Shown here piece by piece: positions 8,674-16,240 of a DNA stretch of 46,353 bases. Position 1 is the first letter of the stretch; each line of letters begins with the position of its first letter. The stretch lies in the IMG/VR virus record IMGVR_UViG_3300037882_004947, positions 1 to 46,353 of that record; one strand, written 5' to 3'. The notes beneath the pieces are model-generated. The model saw only the letters and a program-made list of their open reading frames with translations. It had not been told where the DNA came from and ran no database searches. Both the position numbers and the translations under genes were made by a program. Source of the stretch: a virus.

Positions 8674-8674
8674 T

Positions 8675-9163
8675 ATGCCAAATCTAGACTTCAGCGGTGT
8701 GTTGACCCTAGGTCGTGCGGGGTGGTGGGTGTCTCCTGACGGCGCCGGTATCTCGAGTTTCGTGGGGCAGACGGTTCCGCTCGACAGCTACATCTGGATA
8801 CGGACCCGCGTGTTTTCAACGCGGGCGAACGCGTACTCTACGCTGCAGCTGTTGTATCAGATCAACTTCAACGGAGTTCCGGGGGTGTGGTTGACCACGG
8901 ATGTGGGGGCGACGCCCGCGGCGCAGTCCGTTATGTTTACCCGGCATGTCCAGGTTTGGTGCAAGAAGGCCGATGTCATAACGGGTGCGGGGTTTCTGTC
9001 TAACGTGACGGGGGCTGTGAATTCGCAGTCGGCGGAGATTGTTGGTTGGCGGCCCCGTCCCTTCTCGAATGCAATGTTGGCGGAGGCCGGCTTACACTTT
9101 CCTACGCGTGCCGATTATGAGCGGGTGGCGCTTCAAGGGGCGCCGGTGTTCATGCGCATTTGA
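8675..9163 (+). CDS. Beta-rich hypothetical protein B
   Basis: 162 residues, beginning one base after the stop of the 8206 gene. It is Gly/Val/Thr-rich with aromatic strands (GRAGWWVSPDG, YIWIRTRVFSTRANAYSTL, AQSVMFTRHVQVW), a composition like its neighbour. No family recognised; a jelly-roll-like surface or tail accessory protein is possible. The short spacer between its stop and the next gene holds the palindromic promoter of the modification-like operon. Confidence 0.6.
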   Translation: MPNLDFSGVLTLGRAGWWVSPDGAGISSFVGQTVPLDSYIWIRTRVFSTRANAYSTLQLLYQINFNGVPGVWLTTDVGATPAAQSVMFTRHVQVWCKKADVITGAGFLSNVTGAVNSQSAEIVGWRPRPFSNAMLAEAGLHFPTRADYERVALQGAPVFMRI

Positions 9164-9165
9164 GC

Positions 9166-9201
9166 TTGCGCAGACTTACCCAAGTTGGGTAAGTTGGGTG
9201 C
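9166..9201 (+). promoter_or_regulatory. Palindrome-covered leaderless promoter of the 9202-15258 operon
   Basis: TTGCGC at 9166-9171, a 17-bp spacer and GTAAGT at 9189-9194, then seven bases to the ATG at 9202. The spacer and -10 are covered by a perfect inverted repeat, ACTTACCCAA (9174-9183), G, TTGGGTAAGT (9185-9194), 21 bp in all. It has no T run, so it is more likely an operator than a terminator. A bound regulator would block RNA polymerase, and one of the operon's own ParB-like proteins is a possible ligand (inference). Confidence 0.55.
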
Positions 9202-9921
9202 ATGAACGACGTGGCGCAGGCATACGACAAACTGGCTGAGGGTTGGGACAAGGCCTACACGGACAATCGGGCGCGGGCGGAGAACGCGCTTGTTTTCGAC
9301 TTGGTGGCTCGCCGGCTGTGGTTTATCGATCGTCTCTTCAAGAACCCCGCGTTTCCTCGCGTTTTGGACTTGGCGTGTGGGACCGGTTTGCTCCTGGATT
9401 GTTGCTCTTACCCGATCGATCCACACTTGTACGTCGGGTTGGATATCAGCTCAGGCATGATAGATCAGGCCCGGTTGAAGCACCCATTCTTCCGGTTTGA
9501 AGTGGCGGATATCGAGGCGGAGTTTCCACACGGTGCCGACCTGGCCGTGTGTGCGTTTGCCGGTGTGAGCTATCTGCGAGAGCCCTGCAAGTGGCTACGC
9601 TCTCTGTTCAAAGACTTGCCTCCGACCGGGCGCGTTTTTCTGATGCCGCTGGCCCCGCGCGCGGAGAAGGCGGAGGCCTACCACTACACGAACGAGGCAG
9701 GGGAACGCCTGCCACGACGCGTTTGGTCTGAGCAGGAGGCGCGGGCGTGGATGGCAGCGGCTGGGTTTGTTGACGTGACGGTGCGCGGTTTGACGGGTTG
9801 GAGCGAGAAGCTTACCGAGCGCGTGCCGCTGTGGCTGGGCAAGATTCTGCAGAAGGTGGACTACTGGACTTCGAAGCCAGACGATTGCCTGTTTTTGATC
9901 GTGGAAGGACGGAAACCCTAA
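9202..9921 (+). CDS. Class I SAM-dependent methyltransferase
   Basis: 239 residues. It has a short N-terminal cap (AQAYDKLAEGWDKAY), motif I FPRVLDLACGTGLLLD at about 50-65, an acidic strand VGLDISSGMIDQA at about 77-90, and VADIEAEFPHGADLAV. This is the layout of UbiE/Methyltransf_11-type enzymes that methylate small molecules rather than of DNA methyltransferases, which carry a (D/N/S)PP(Y/W) motif not seen here. It is the first gene behind the palindromic promoter, and its TAA overlaps the next ATG (TAATG), so it is tied to the PP-loop protein. The substrate is unknown. Confidence 0.8.
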   Translation: MNDVAQAYDKLAEGWDKAYTDNRARAENALVFDLVARRLWFIDRLFKNPAFPRVLDLACGTGLLLDCCSYPIDPHLYVGLDISSGMIDQARLKHPFFRFEVADIEAEFPHGADLAVCAFAGVSYLREPCKWLRSLFKDLPPTGRVFLMPLAPRAEKAEAYHYTNEAGERLPRRVWSEQEARAWMAAAGFVDVTVRGLTGWSEKLTERVPLWLGKILQKVDYWTSKPDDCLFLIVEGRKP

Positions 9922-11126
9922 TGCCTCGTTTACGTTTGGGTAAGAGCGTTTTCAGCGCTGCCAAGGAGCGCATCGCCACACTGATGCGGAGCGGGCACAA
10001 GGTCGTTGTGACGTTTTCGGGCGGCAAAGACTCAACGGTGTGTCTGGAGCTCGCGCTCATGGCGGCGCGTGAGACGGGCTACGGTGACGTGGACGTGGCC
10101 GTGCAGGACGAAGAGATAGCTTACCCCGGCACGTATGAGTTCATCGAGCGCACGGCGCAGCGCAAGGGGGTGAAGCTGCACTGGTACGTAATGCAGCAAC
10201 CCATGTTGAACGTGTTCAACAGGTTTGACCCGTACTGGTGGGTGTGCGACCCCCTGTTGAATCCAGGCGACTGGGTGCGCGAGCCGCCCAAGTGGGCGAA
10301 GTTCGTTGCGGACAAGAACCTCTACTTCATGGTGAATCCGGTACGTTTTCCCGTTTCGAGGGATACCGCGCCGGGCGAAGTGTGGGACCCAACGGACACA
10401 GCGCAGCGCCTGTGTGCGGTCATCGGGCTTCGCGCTTCGGAGAGCGCCAAGCGCTTGTTGGGTCTGTTCTCGTCGGGCGGTTACATCTCGGGGGCGAATG
10501 AGGCCGGGGTTCACCTGGTCCGCCCGATCTATGACTGGGGTGACGGGGATGTGTGGAAGTTCATTAGCGATCTGAAGATCGATTATAACAAGGCGTACGA
10601 CGTTCTGTACAAGATGGGCGCGCCCAAGTACCAGCTCCGCGTGGGTCCGCCGACGATGACGCGCGGTGGGATCAAGGGATTGGACATCGCTTCGCGCGCG
10701 TGGCCCAACTGGTTTGACCGCGTGGCGACCCGGGTTCCCGGTATTCGCACGGCAGTCCAATTTGGTGAGCGGGCAGTGATGCCCTACCGCCGCTATGGGG
10801 AGACGTGGGAAGCTTGCTTTCGTCGCGAGTGCTTGGGCCCGGATGTGCCGGAGTGGTTGAAGCAGCGCGCGGCAATTGTTGCGGACCACGCGGTTGCTGG
10901 ACATGCGCGGCACTCGACGCAGGCGTTTCCGGAGATTGACGGGTGCCGCCTGTGCGGCGTGCTCGGTAGTTGGAAGCAGGTAGCGCGCGTCATGTGGGGC
11001 GGCGACCCATACGGGCAAGGCGCTCCCAGCGTGCTCAAGTGCGTCGAGCCCGAGTTCTTCCGGCCAGGAGCGGGGACTTGGGGCGGTGAGTGGGCTAAAG
11101 GCAAGAACGTTAAGATCAACTTTTGA
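9921..11126 (+). CDS. PP-loop ATPase, PAPS-reductase family (IbrA-like)
   Basis: 401 residues. The PP-loop FSGGKDST lies at about 32-39, after a basic N-terminal helix. Downstream are 'AVQDEEIAYPGTYEF', 'GLRASES' and 'VRPIYDWGDGDVWKFI', all standard in PAPS-reductase-like N-type ATP pyrophosphatases such as the IbrA/DndC-type proteins of phages and bacteria. A C-terminal C-x2-C (GCRLCG near 340) may bind metal. These proteins adenylate a substrate; whether this one reduces sulfate, inserts sulfur or does something else cannot be told. Its adjacency to a ParB-like gene is the known ibrA/ibrB arrangement. Start ATG 9921 was chosen by the TAATG overlap. Confidence 0.85.
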   Translation: MPRLRLGKSVFSAAKERIATLMRSGHKVVVTFSGGKDSTVCLELALMAARETGYGDVDVAVQDEEIAYPGTYEFIERTAQRKGVKLHWYVMQQPMLNVFNRFDPYWWVCDPLLNPGDWVREPPKWAKFVADKNLYFMVNPVRFPVSRDTAPGEVWDPTDTAQRLCAVIGLRASESAKRLLGLFSSGGYISGANEAGVHLVRPIYDWGDGDVWKFISDLKIDYNKAYDVLYKMGAPKYQLRVGPPTMTRGGIKGLDIASRAWPNWFDRVATRVPGIRTAVQFGERAVMPYRRYGETWEACFRRECLGPDVPEWLKQRAAIVADHAVAGHARHSTQAFPEIDGCRLCGVLGSWKQVARVMWGGDPYGQGAPSVLKCVEPEFFRPGAGTWGGEWAKGKNVKINF

Positions 11127-11136
11127 GGTAGATTCT

Positions 11137-11970
11137 ATGAGTGAAATAACCGGACCGTTGTTGAACCAGGAAACCCGCAAGAAGGGCGAGAAGGCAGTTC
11201 GCTCAATCGCTCTCGAGCGTTTGCGTGTCGAGTATGCGGACATCGACTCGATCAAACCCAATAGCTACAACCCGAATCGCCAAGATGAGCGCGACTTCGA
11301 ATTGTTGCAGCGGAGCATTCGCGAGGACGGGTTTACGCAGCCTGTGGTTGTCCAAGCGGCGACGCGGGAGATTGTTGACGGGGAGCATCGTTGGCGCGCG
11401 GCGCGAGCGCTGGGTATGCGCCAGGTTCCCATCGTGCTGGTGGACATGACGCCCGAGCAGATGAAGGTGGCGACGTTGCGCCACAACCGGGCGCGCGGTA
11501 GCGAGGATGTGGAGTTAGGTGCAGCTCTACTCCGCGACTTGCGCCAATTGGGCGCGCTCGACTGGGCGAAGGATTCGCTCATGTTGTCGGATTCCGAGAT
11601 AGATCGCTTGATGTCGGATGTGCCGGTTGCCGAGCAGTTGGCAGGCGATAACTACGGCGAGGCGTGGGCACCGACCAAGGCTACGGTCAACGACATCAAA
11701 AAGCCCGGGGTCACGGAGTCTATGAGTGACGACGCGCGGGCGCAGGCGGCGGAGTTTCGCGAGAAGATGGCGGCGGCACCGAGTGACCAAGCGCGCCAGG
11801 CGCTCGAGTCGACCTACCGCGACAAGAGCCTGAAGATGCAGTTCAACTTCGTGGCGGAAGATGCCGACTTGGTGCGGCGCGTTCTCGAGCCCTCTCCCGC
11901 AAAGAAGATCTACGAGTTGTGTTTGGCCGAGCAGGCTCGCCGCGAACTGGACGCAGAGCTCGATGCCTAA
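11137..11970 (+). CDS. ParB-like nuclease-domain protein 1 (IbrB-like)
   Basis: 277 residues. The ParB/Srx-fold domain spans about 30-150: DIDSIKPNSYNPNRQ, then IREDGFTQPVVV, then the nucleotide-binding box G82-E83-H84-R85 (VDGEHRWRAARAL), then VPIVLVDMTPEQMKVATLRH. A linker and a C-terminal domain (MQFNFVAEDADLVRRVL) follow. It lacks the HTH and dimer domains of chromosome-partition ParB. ATG 11137 has GAGG ten bases upstream. It sits directly after the IbrA-like gene and overlaps the DNA methyltransferase gene by 8 bases. A second protein at 13312 is closely similar across the whole length. Confidence 0.85.
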   Translation: MSEITGPLLNQETRKKGEKAVRSIALERLRVEYADIDSIKPNSYNPNRQDERDFELLQRSIREDGFTQPVVVQAATREIVDGEHRWRAARALGMRQVPIVLVDMTPEQMKVATLRHNRARGSEDVELGAALLRDLRQLGALDWAKDSLMLSDSEIDRLMSDVPVAEQLAGDNYGEAWAPTKATVNDIKKPGVTESMSDDARAQAAEFREKMAAAPSDQARQALESTYRDKSLKMQFNFVAEDADLVRRVLEPSPAKKIYELCLAEQARRELDAELDA

Positions 11971-12658
11971 GTGGACCCACGGCGCGGGCGGGCTTGCCTT
12001 TGACGTGCGACCCGGAGACGTGTGGCGCGTAGGGGACGAGCCCCACTGGATTGCCTGCGGAGACGTGCAGGCCGGGCAGCTGCACGCGTTTGCGGAGAGG
12101 TTCTGCCCTCCCGGCCTGGTGGTTGTGACCGACCCTCCCTGGAATCAAACGATGGCTAAGGCTTTTCGTACGCGAGCCGGGGAGGCTGGGCACATGGCGG
12201 ACTTCGACGCTCTGATTGGGCAGTTCTTCGACGCCATTCGCGTGTTGGCTCCCCGGGTGTGCGTCGTGGAGATGGGGGAGCAGCACGCTGCCAAGATCGA
12301 TCAGCAGCTGCGTGAGCGAGGGTACCCTTTCGTGGAGGGCACGCGGGTGCCCTACGGGCGGTCGACCTCGGTGTTGATTGCGGGTGTGCGCGAGGCCGAG
12401 CAGATGGGTGCGTGGAAGGAGCAGCCAAAGGAGAAGACGAGTTACCGAGAGGTGATGCGCCGTTGGCTGGGGCGCTCGACCAAGGCACCCAACGTCGTGC
12501 TTGACCCCTTCTGCGGGCTTGGGCTCATTCCCAAAGCAATCGTGCAGGCAGGCGGTGAGGTGCGCGGCTTCGAGCTGCACCCGAACCGCGTAAGCCGTAC
12601 CCTCGTTGAGCTGGCGAAGCTCACAGGCAAGGCCCCTCAACGCGTGGGGTATCTGTGA
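11963..12658 (+). CDS. Beta-class DNA methyltransferase (N6-adenine or N4-cytosine)
   Basis: 231 residues. The catalytic motif IV, TDPPWN, is near residue 57, and the SAM-binding motif, LDPFCGLGL, is near 181, followed by GFELHPNRV. Motif IV before motif I is the beta-class order seen in amino-methyltransferases such as phage N6A/N4C enzymes. The sequence specificity region is short, so the target is probably a short site. No matching restriction gene is seen, so it may protect phage DNA from host enzymes or take part in the modification set around it. Start ATG 11963 overlaps the ParB-like stop. Confidence 0.85.
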   Translation: MPKWTHGAGGLAFDVRPGDVWRVGDEPHWIACGDVQAGQLHAFAERFCPPGLVVVTDPPWNQTMAKAFRTRAGEAGHMADFDALIGQFFDAIRVLAPRVCVVEMGEQHAAKIDQQLRERGYPFVEGTRVPYGRSTSVLIAGVREAEQMGAWKEQPKEKTSYREVMRRWLGRSTKAPNVVLDPFCGLGLIPKAIVQAGGEVRGFELHPNRVSRTLVELAKLTGKAPQRVGYL

Positions 12659-13305
12659 GAATCGGGATTGCTATCATGGCGGTGCCATCTCGGGAGCGAG
12701 CCGCGACGGCGTTGCACGAAGCCATTCCCGGCTCGTTGGTTTCGTACGACTGCGACCAGCAAGGGCCGTGGGTGGGCTTCAAACAGGCTTACGCGTTGCT
12801 CAGTGCCTGGCGGCCCGACACGACACACCGCTTGGTCATCCAGGATGACGTGATTCTGTGTCCCAACTTCGTCGAGGTACTCGAGCGAGTGGTGCGCGTG
12901 CGGCCGACATCGCCGCTGTGCTTGTTCACCGCACGGCAATCCGATTACGACGCCGCAGATGCCAAGGGCGTGCACTTGCTGGCGTCCAAGCACTGCGATG
13001 GGCAGGCTGTACTTTTCCCCGCCTACCTCGCGCAGCAGGCGTTTGACTGGATTGCTCATCGCGAGGGCACAGCTATCGCGGAGCGCCAGACCTGGCGTAA
13101 TTCGAGCGACCAGCGCTTGGATACGTGGAGCCGCATGACGTACACACCGTTTCTCTACACGGTGCCTACGCTTGTCGATCACGACCTTACGCTCAAGTCC
13201 ACGTTGCGACACCCGTCGCGTACGCGTTTCGGTTTGCGAAACTCCAAGCGCTTCGCTGGGGAAGACGCGCTCACAATAGATTGGGGCCGTTTGCCCCAGA
13301 AGTAG
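12655..13305 (+). CDS. Glycosyltransferase-like protein (GT-A type, putative)
   Basis: 216 residues; GTG start overlapping the methyltransferase stop (GTGA). The N terminus RIGIAIMAVPSRERAATAL and the central HRLVIQDDVILCPNFVEVL resemble the nucleotide-sugar strand and acidic metal motif (Q-D-D, in place of DxD) of GT-A glycosyltransferases. Further on, GQAVLFPAYLAQQAFDW and TPFLYTVPTLVDHD fit the acceptor half. Phages use such enzymes to glycosylate modified bases or virion proteins. Its place inside the ParB/PP-loop/DNA-methyltransferase cluster makes a DNA-linked role attractive, but this is inference. A small hairpin (13282-13298) lies at its 3' end. Confidence 0.6.
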   Translation: MRIGIAIMAVPSRERAATALHEAIPGSLVSYDCDQQGPWVGFKQAYALLSAWRPDTTHRLVIQDDVILCPNFVEVLERVVRVRPTSPLCLFTARQSDYDAADAKGVHLLASKHCDGQAVLFPAYLAQQAFDWIAHREGTAIAERQTWRNSSDQRLDTWSRMTYTPFLYTVPTLVDHDLTLKSTLRHPSRTRFGLRNSKRFAGEDALTIDWGRLPQK

Positions 13306-13311
13306 GAAGCT

Positions 13312-14082
13312 ATGTCAGTGGAAAAGAATAACAACGTGTTGGAAAACCTGGAGATCGATTACCTGCCGGTGGATTCGATCAAGCCGAACTCGTACAACCC
13401 GAACCGTCAGAGCGAGCATGACTTCGAGCTGCTATGCAAGTCGATTCAGGCGGATGGGTTTACCCAGCCCATCGTTGTGCTGAAGGAGAGCAAGACGATT
13501 GTTGACGGGGAGCACCGTTGGCGGGCGTGCAAGGCGCTGGGACACAAGGAGGTTCCCTGTGTGTTGGTCGACATGACCGAGGAGCAGATGCGGATTGCGA
13601 CGCTGCGTCACAATCGAGCGCGCGGTAAAGAGGTGCAGTCGCTCGCCGCGGACGTGCTTCGCAGTTTGGCAGCCGAGGGCGCCCTCGACTTCGCGAAGGA
13701 TGAGCTTGGGCTCGATAACACCGAAGTCTCGCGCTTGCTTGCCGACTCCCAGGCTATCGAGCTGGAGTCGTTGAATGCGGACGTAGGGGAAGACCTGCTC
13801 GGTCCGGACGGCAAGGGGTTGACCGATGGGGACCGAGAGACGGGCGTCGACACCGAGGCGGACCAGACCCGAGCCAAGGAGCGCTTGCTTGCCGCAGCCA
13901 AGTCGGCTGAGGAAAAGGCGATGTCCGACACGGATAGAAGTTACAGACTTACGCTGATGTACACCGAGACGGAGGCGAAAGTTGTGAAAGGTATTCTCGG
14001 TAGCCACAAGGCCGAGATTAGTGAGCGCTTGCTTCACCTTTGCAGGGATGAAGAGGCGCGGTTGAAAGGAGCAAGCGCATGA
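13312..14082 (+). CDS. ParB-like nuclease-domain protein 2
   Basis: 256 residues, an evident paralogue of the 11137 protein: both have 'DSIKPNSYNPNRQ', 'DGFTQP(V/I)VV', 'VDGEHRWRA' (here G66-E67-H68-R69), 'VLVDMT' and 'ATLRHNRARG'. The C-terminal domain (YRLTLMYTETEAKVVKGIL) also matches that of protein 1 in layout. The linker between the domains differs and is acidic (about 140-190). ATG 13312 has only a weak, very close purine stretch upstream. It overlaps the next gene as ATGA. Two intact copies in one operon may form a hetero-oligomer or bind different nucleotides. Confidence 0.85.
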   Translation: MSVEKNNNVLENLEIDYLPVDSIKPNSYNPNRQSEHDFELLCKSIQADGFTQPIVVLKESKTIVDGEHRWRACKALGHKEVPCVLVDMTEEQMRIATLRHNRARGKEVQSLAADVLRSLAAEGALDFAKDELGLDNTEVSRLLADSQAIELESLNADVGEDLLGPDGKGLTDGDRETGVDTEADQTRAKERLLAAAKSAEEKAMSDTDRSYRLTLMYTETEAKVVKGILGSHKAEISERLLHLCRDEEARLKGASA

Positions 14083-14669
14083 ATGTCACAGAATTGTTAT
14101 CCACGTTCCCGGGCTGCACGATGCTGCCTACCCTCAGTCTGTGGGACCAGCTCCCCGAAGCGCAACGCCAGCTCAGCCCAGAGCAGGCGATGTGGCTGGG
14201 CAACGTCAAAACCCAGCTCATGACGCGCGGGTTCACTTCACCTATCCTTCTCCGGCAAGTGTCGGTCGCGTTTGACAAGTTGGAGAATTCTGTAGTTTCT
14301 GGACTGGAGTTTCTCCACGCGGCGAGGGAACTGCGGATGCACGAGGTGCCGGTTGTCTACCTGACGCAGCACGACTTGGGCGACCTGGACAACCGGTTTG
14401 CCTACCATGCGCCACACGGCACGCAGGCGGCTCGGTACGGAGCGGTGCGCGACCTCTGCAAGAACCTGGCTTACCAACTGTCGATGCTCGCTCCCGCATC
14501 GCCCGAGTTGCAGCAGGCGCTGAACGCGCTCGACCTCGCTATGTTCCAGGCAAACGCGGCGATTGCTCGGCGCGAAGCCAAGCCAGCACCGAAGGCCGCT
14601 CCGGAGCAGCTGGCGTTGCGCACGGTAGCTGAGGTCGCCGCGCCGTTGTTCAAAGAGCCCAAGGCGTGA
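14079..14669 (+). CDS. Degenerate ParB-like protein 3
   Basis: 196 residues. The order of elements copies the two ParB-like proteins, but key residues are gone. 'VKTQLMTRGFTSPILLRQV' stands for '.I..DGFTQP.VV', 'VSGLEFLHAARELRMHEVPVVYL' stands for 'VDGEHRWRA..ALG..(V)PIVLV'. The GEHR nucleotide box is replaced by G-L-E-F. The C-terminal ~80 residues are helical and unlike the others. The reading frame is intact and coupled on both sides (ATGA before, GTGA after), so it is probably a real protein, perhaps a non-catalytic partner, rather than a pseudogene. The relationship is inferred by eye. Confidence 0.6.
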   Translation: MNVTELLSTFPGCTMLPTLSLWDQLPEAQRQLSPEQAMWLGNVKTQLMTRGFTSPILLRQVSVAFDKLENSVVSGLEFLHAARELRMHEVPVVYLTQHDLGDLDNRFAYHAPHGTQAARYGAVRDLCKNLAYQLSMLAPASPELQQALNALDLAMFQANAAIARREAKPAPKAAPEQLALRTVAEVAAPLFKEPKA

Positions 14670-14869
14670 CCGAGCGTCCCCGGCGTGAATGCCCTGTGTG
14701 CGGGGCGCCTGTTTTGCTGTCGTGCTTGGTAAGCCACGTCGGCTCGAGCAGGTGCGTGAACCGCTTGCACGTCGTTCACGCCGGGAAGCCAGTCCAACCC
14801 CACGGAGCCGAAGCACTAGCGGCGGCGGCAGCGCTGCACCGCATTCTCCGGCAAGGGAAACCCTCATGA
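14666..14869 (+). CDS. Small zinc-ribbon protein
   Basis: 67 residues; GTG start overlapping the preceding stop (GTGA). ECPVCGAPVLLSCLVSHVGSSRC gives a C-x2-C plus a later Cys/His/Cys set able to bind one zinc. The remainder is a short Ala/His-rich helix. No family recognised. It overlaps the following gene as ATGA. Confidence 0.55.
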   Translation: MTERPRRECPVCGAPVLLSCLVSHVGSSRCVNRLHVVHAGKPVQPHGAEALAAAAALHRILRQGKPS

Positions 14870-15258
14870 GCGACAACCCAGCGCAGCGCCCGACACTGAA
14901 AGAGGCGCAGGCAGACATCCGCAGGCGGGCCAACGAGCACCGCAGGAAAACGAAACTTGCAGTTTCGGAAGCAATAAGAAACCTAGAACTTGCGAGCCTA
15001 ATCGAAAAGCTCGCGGCGGTGCAGGAACTAACGCTAAACCCGCCGGGGGAACTGAGACCCATACAAGGGGACAAGGGGTATCAGTGCTTCCGCCTAGCGG
15101 TGCAACTGCAGCTGCTGCTAGGCCAGCTTTACCAGGAGCTCACTCCCGGCCAAGCCGAACTGACCTCCCTGCAGCAGCCAACGAGCGCCCCGTGTGCCGT
15201 GCAGGGTTGGGGCGAGAGGTGTCAGGGTGTCGGGATCGCATCAGCGCGTTGTAAGTAG
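14866..15258 (+). CDS. Helical hypothetical protein with unusual codon use
   Basis: 130 residues; ATG overlaps the preceding stop, with AAGGGAAA upstream. The N-terminal 80 residues are strongly helical and charged (LKEAQADIRRRANEHRRKTK, SLIEKLAAVQEL). The end is irregular with several Cys. Codons such as ATA, CTA and AGA are used here and are scarce in the flanking genes, and the DNA is richer in A and C than its surroundings. It is the last gene of the modification-like unit. Function unknown. Confidence 0.55.
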   Translation: MSDNPAQRPTLKEAQADIRRRANEHRRKTKLAVSEAIRNLELASLIEKLAAVQELTLNPPGELRPIQGDKGYQCFRLAVQLQLLLGQLYQELTPGQAELTSLQQPTSAPCAVQGWGERCQGVGIASARCK

Positions 15259-15266
15259 TTAAAACC

Positions 15267-16067
15267 ATGAGTAGAAGACGCATAGATGTCGAAACGTACA
15301 AAAGGCTCGTTCACGCGTTCCGTAGGGAAGGGTACGAGACGAATGTAAAGTCTGCGGCGGCGGAAGCCGGGTGCAGCTGGGAAATGGCCAAGAAGATGCT
15401 CACGGAGGGGTGGATGGATAAAGGCCTCCCGAGCATGGCGGCTATCCGGGAGCAGGAGCAGATACAGGCGCGGGCGCAGCTGCAGGCGGAGATGGCTGCG
15501 AAGAATGCGCTCAAGGAGAAGGAGCAGGAGGAGGCGTACAAGCAAGCCGTCGAGGCGCGGAAGCAGGAGGGTACGATGGTTGGGCTGGCCCGTTCCGCTA
15601 CCCTGCAGAACCTAGCCGCTGTCACCGGGTTGGCGCAGTCAGCTCGAGTGTTGGCTCCTGTGGTGAAGGGGTTCATCGAGCTGCAGGCGAAGAAGTTGGA
15701 GGAGTGGACGCGCTACGAGGTGGCGTTCATGAATGGTAATCCTGCGATTGCCGCACCAAGCTTTGCCCGGCCTGCGCTAACCGCGCACCAGGCATTGGAC
15801 CTGTTGCAGCGAGTGGCCACACTGACCTCGCAGATTACGGGTACCGCGCAGCAGGCGATGGAGATGGAGCGGCTGCACTTGGGTAAGCCTACGGAGATTA
15901 TTGGCGTGGTGTCCGCTCACGTAGATATGACGTACGCGGAAGCGGTGGCTCGAGCCGAGGCGGCGCAGAATGCCGTCAAGCACTTCCAGGAAAGCGGCGA
16001 GGTTCAGCTAGTACTTACCCGAGGCCAAGACGAGCCGGAGTTGGGTGAACTAGTTGAGGACGTATGA
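15267..16067 (+). CDS. HTH and coiled-coil protein, possible small terminase subunit
   Basis: 266 residues. At the N terminus, VKSAAAEAGCSWEMAKKML forms a helix-turn-helix (about 30-50). A long charged coiled coil rich in Gln/Glu/Ala/Lys follows (about 60-105), then a helical middle and an acidic end. HTH plus coiled coil is the layout of phage small terminase subunits and some regulators. It lies 19 kb from the large terminase, which argues against a simple terS/terL pair. No Shine-Dalgarno is visible before ATG 15267. Confidence 0.5.
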   Translation: MSRRRIDVETYKRLVHAFRREGYETNVKSAAAEAGCSWEMAKKMLTEGWMDKGLPSMAAIREQEQIQARAQLQAEMAAKNALKEKEQEEAYKQAVEARKQEGTMVGLARSATLQNLAAVTGLAQSARVLAPVVKGFIELQAKKLEEWTRYEVAFMNGNPAIAAPSFARPALTAHQALDLLQRVATLTSQITGTAQQAMEMERLHLGKPTEIIGVVSAHVDMTYAEAVARAEAAQNAVKHFQESGEVQLVLTRGQDEPELGELVEDV

Positions 16068-16240
16068 GCTACAAGCGCTTATTCCCAGTTTGGTGCGTTT
16101 TTGTGTGGTTTTGCCTGTTGTTTTACCTGCGTTACGCCGAGCAGAAGTGTGTGCGGTCGAGCTGCCCCAAAGGGTATCTAGCGACGCATGAGCTCGATCG
16201 CGAGCCGAGCTGTATGTGTGAGCCCGGAGCGCTGCCATGA
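16064..16240 (+). CDS. Small membrane-anchored Cys-rich protein, copy 1
   Basis: 58 residues, joined by ATGA overlaps on both sides. A membrane segment (VWCVFVWFCLLFYL, about 9-22) is followed by a short outer domain with C-x4-CPKG and a terminal C-x-C-x-PG (SCMCEPG). The same plan and spacing recur in the 30566 protein (CPPG then CFCAFPG), so the two form a small family. Spanin or signalling roles are possible; nothing decides between them. Confidence 0.6.
   Translation: MSYKRLFPVWCVFVWFCLLFYLRYAEQKCVRSSCPKGYLATHELDREPSCMCEPGALP

Noticed and set aside
10032-11261. 409-codon open frame on the - strand
   Set aside because: It lies opposite the PP-loop protein gene, has no recognisable domain, and is Arg/His-rich as expected for a shadow of GC-rich coding DNA. 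The + frame has clear motifs.
13282-13298. TGGGGC/GCCCCA hairpin at the end of the glycosyltransferase-like gene
   Set aside because: A six-pair stem without a following T run, inside coding sequence and within an operon; not called a terminator.
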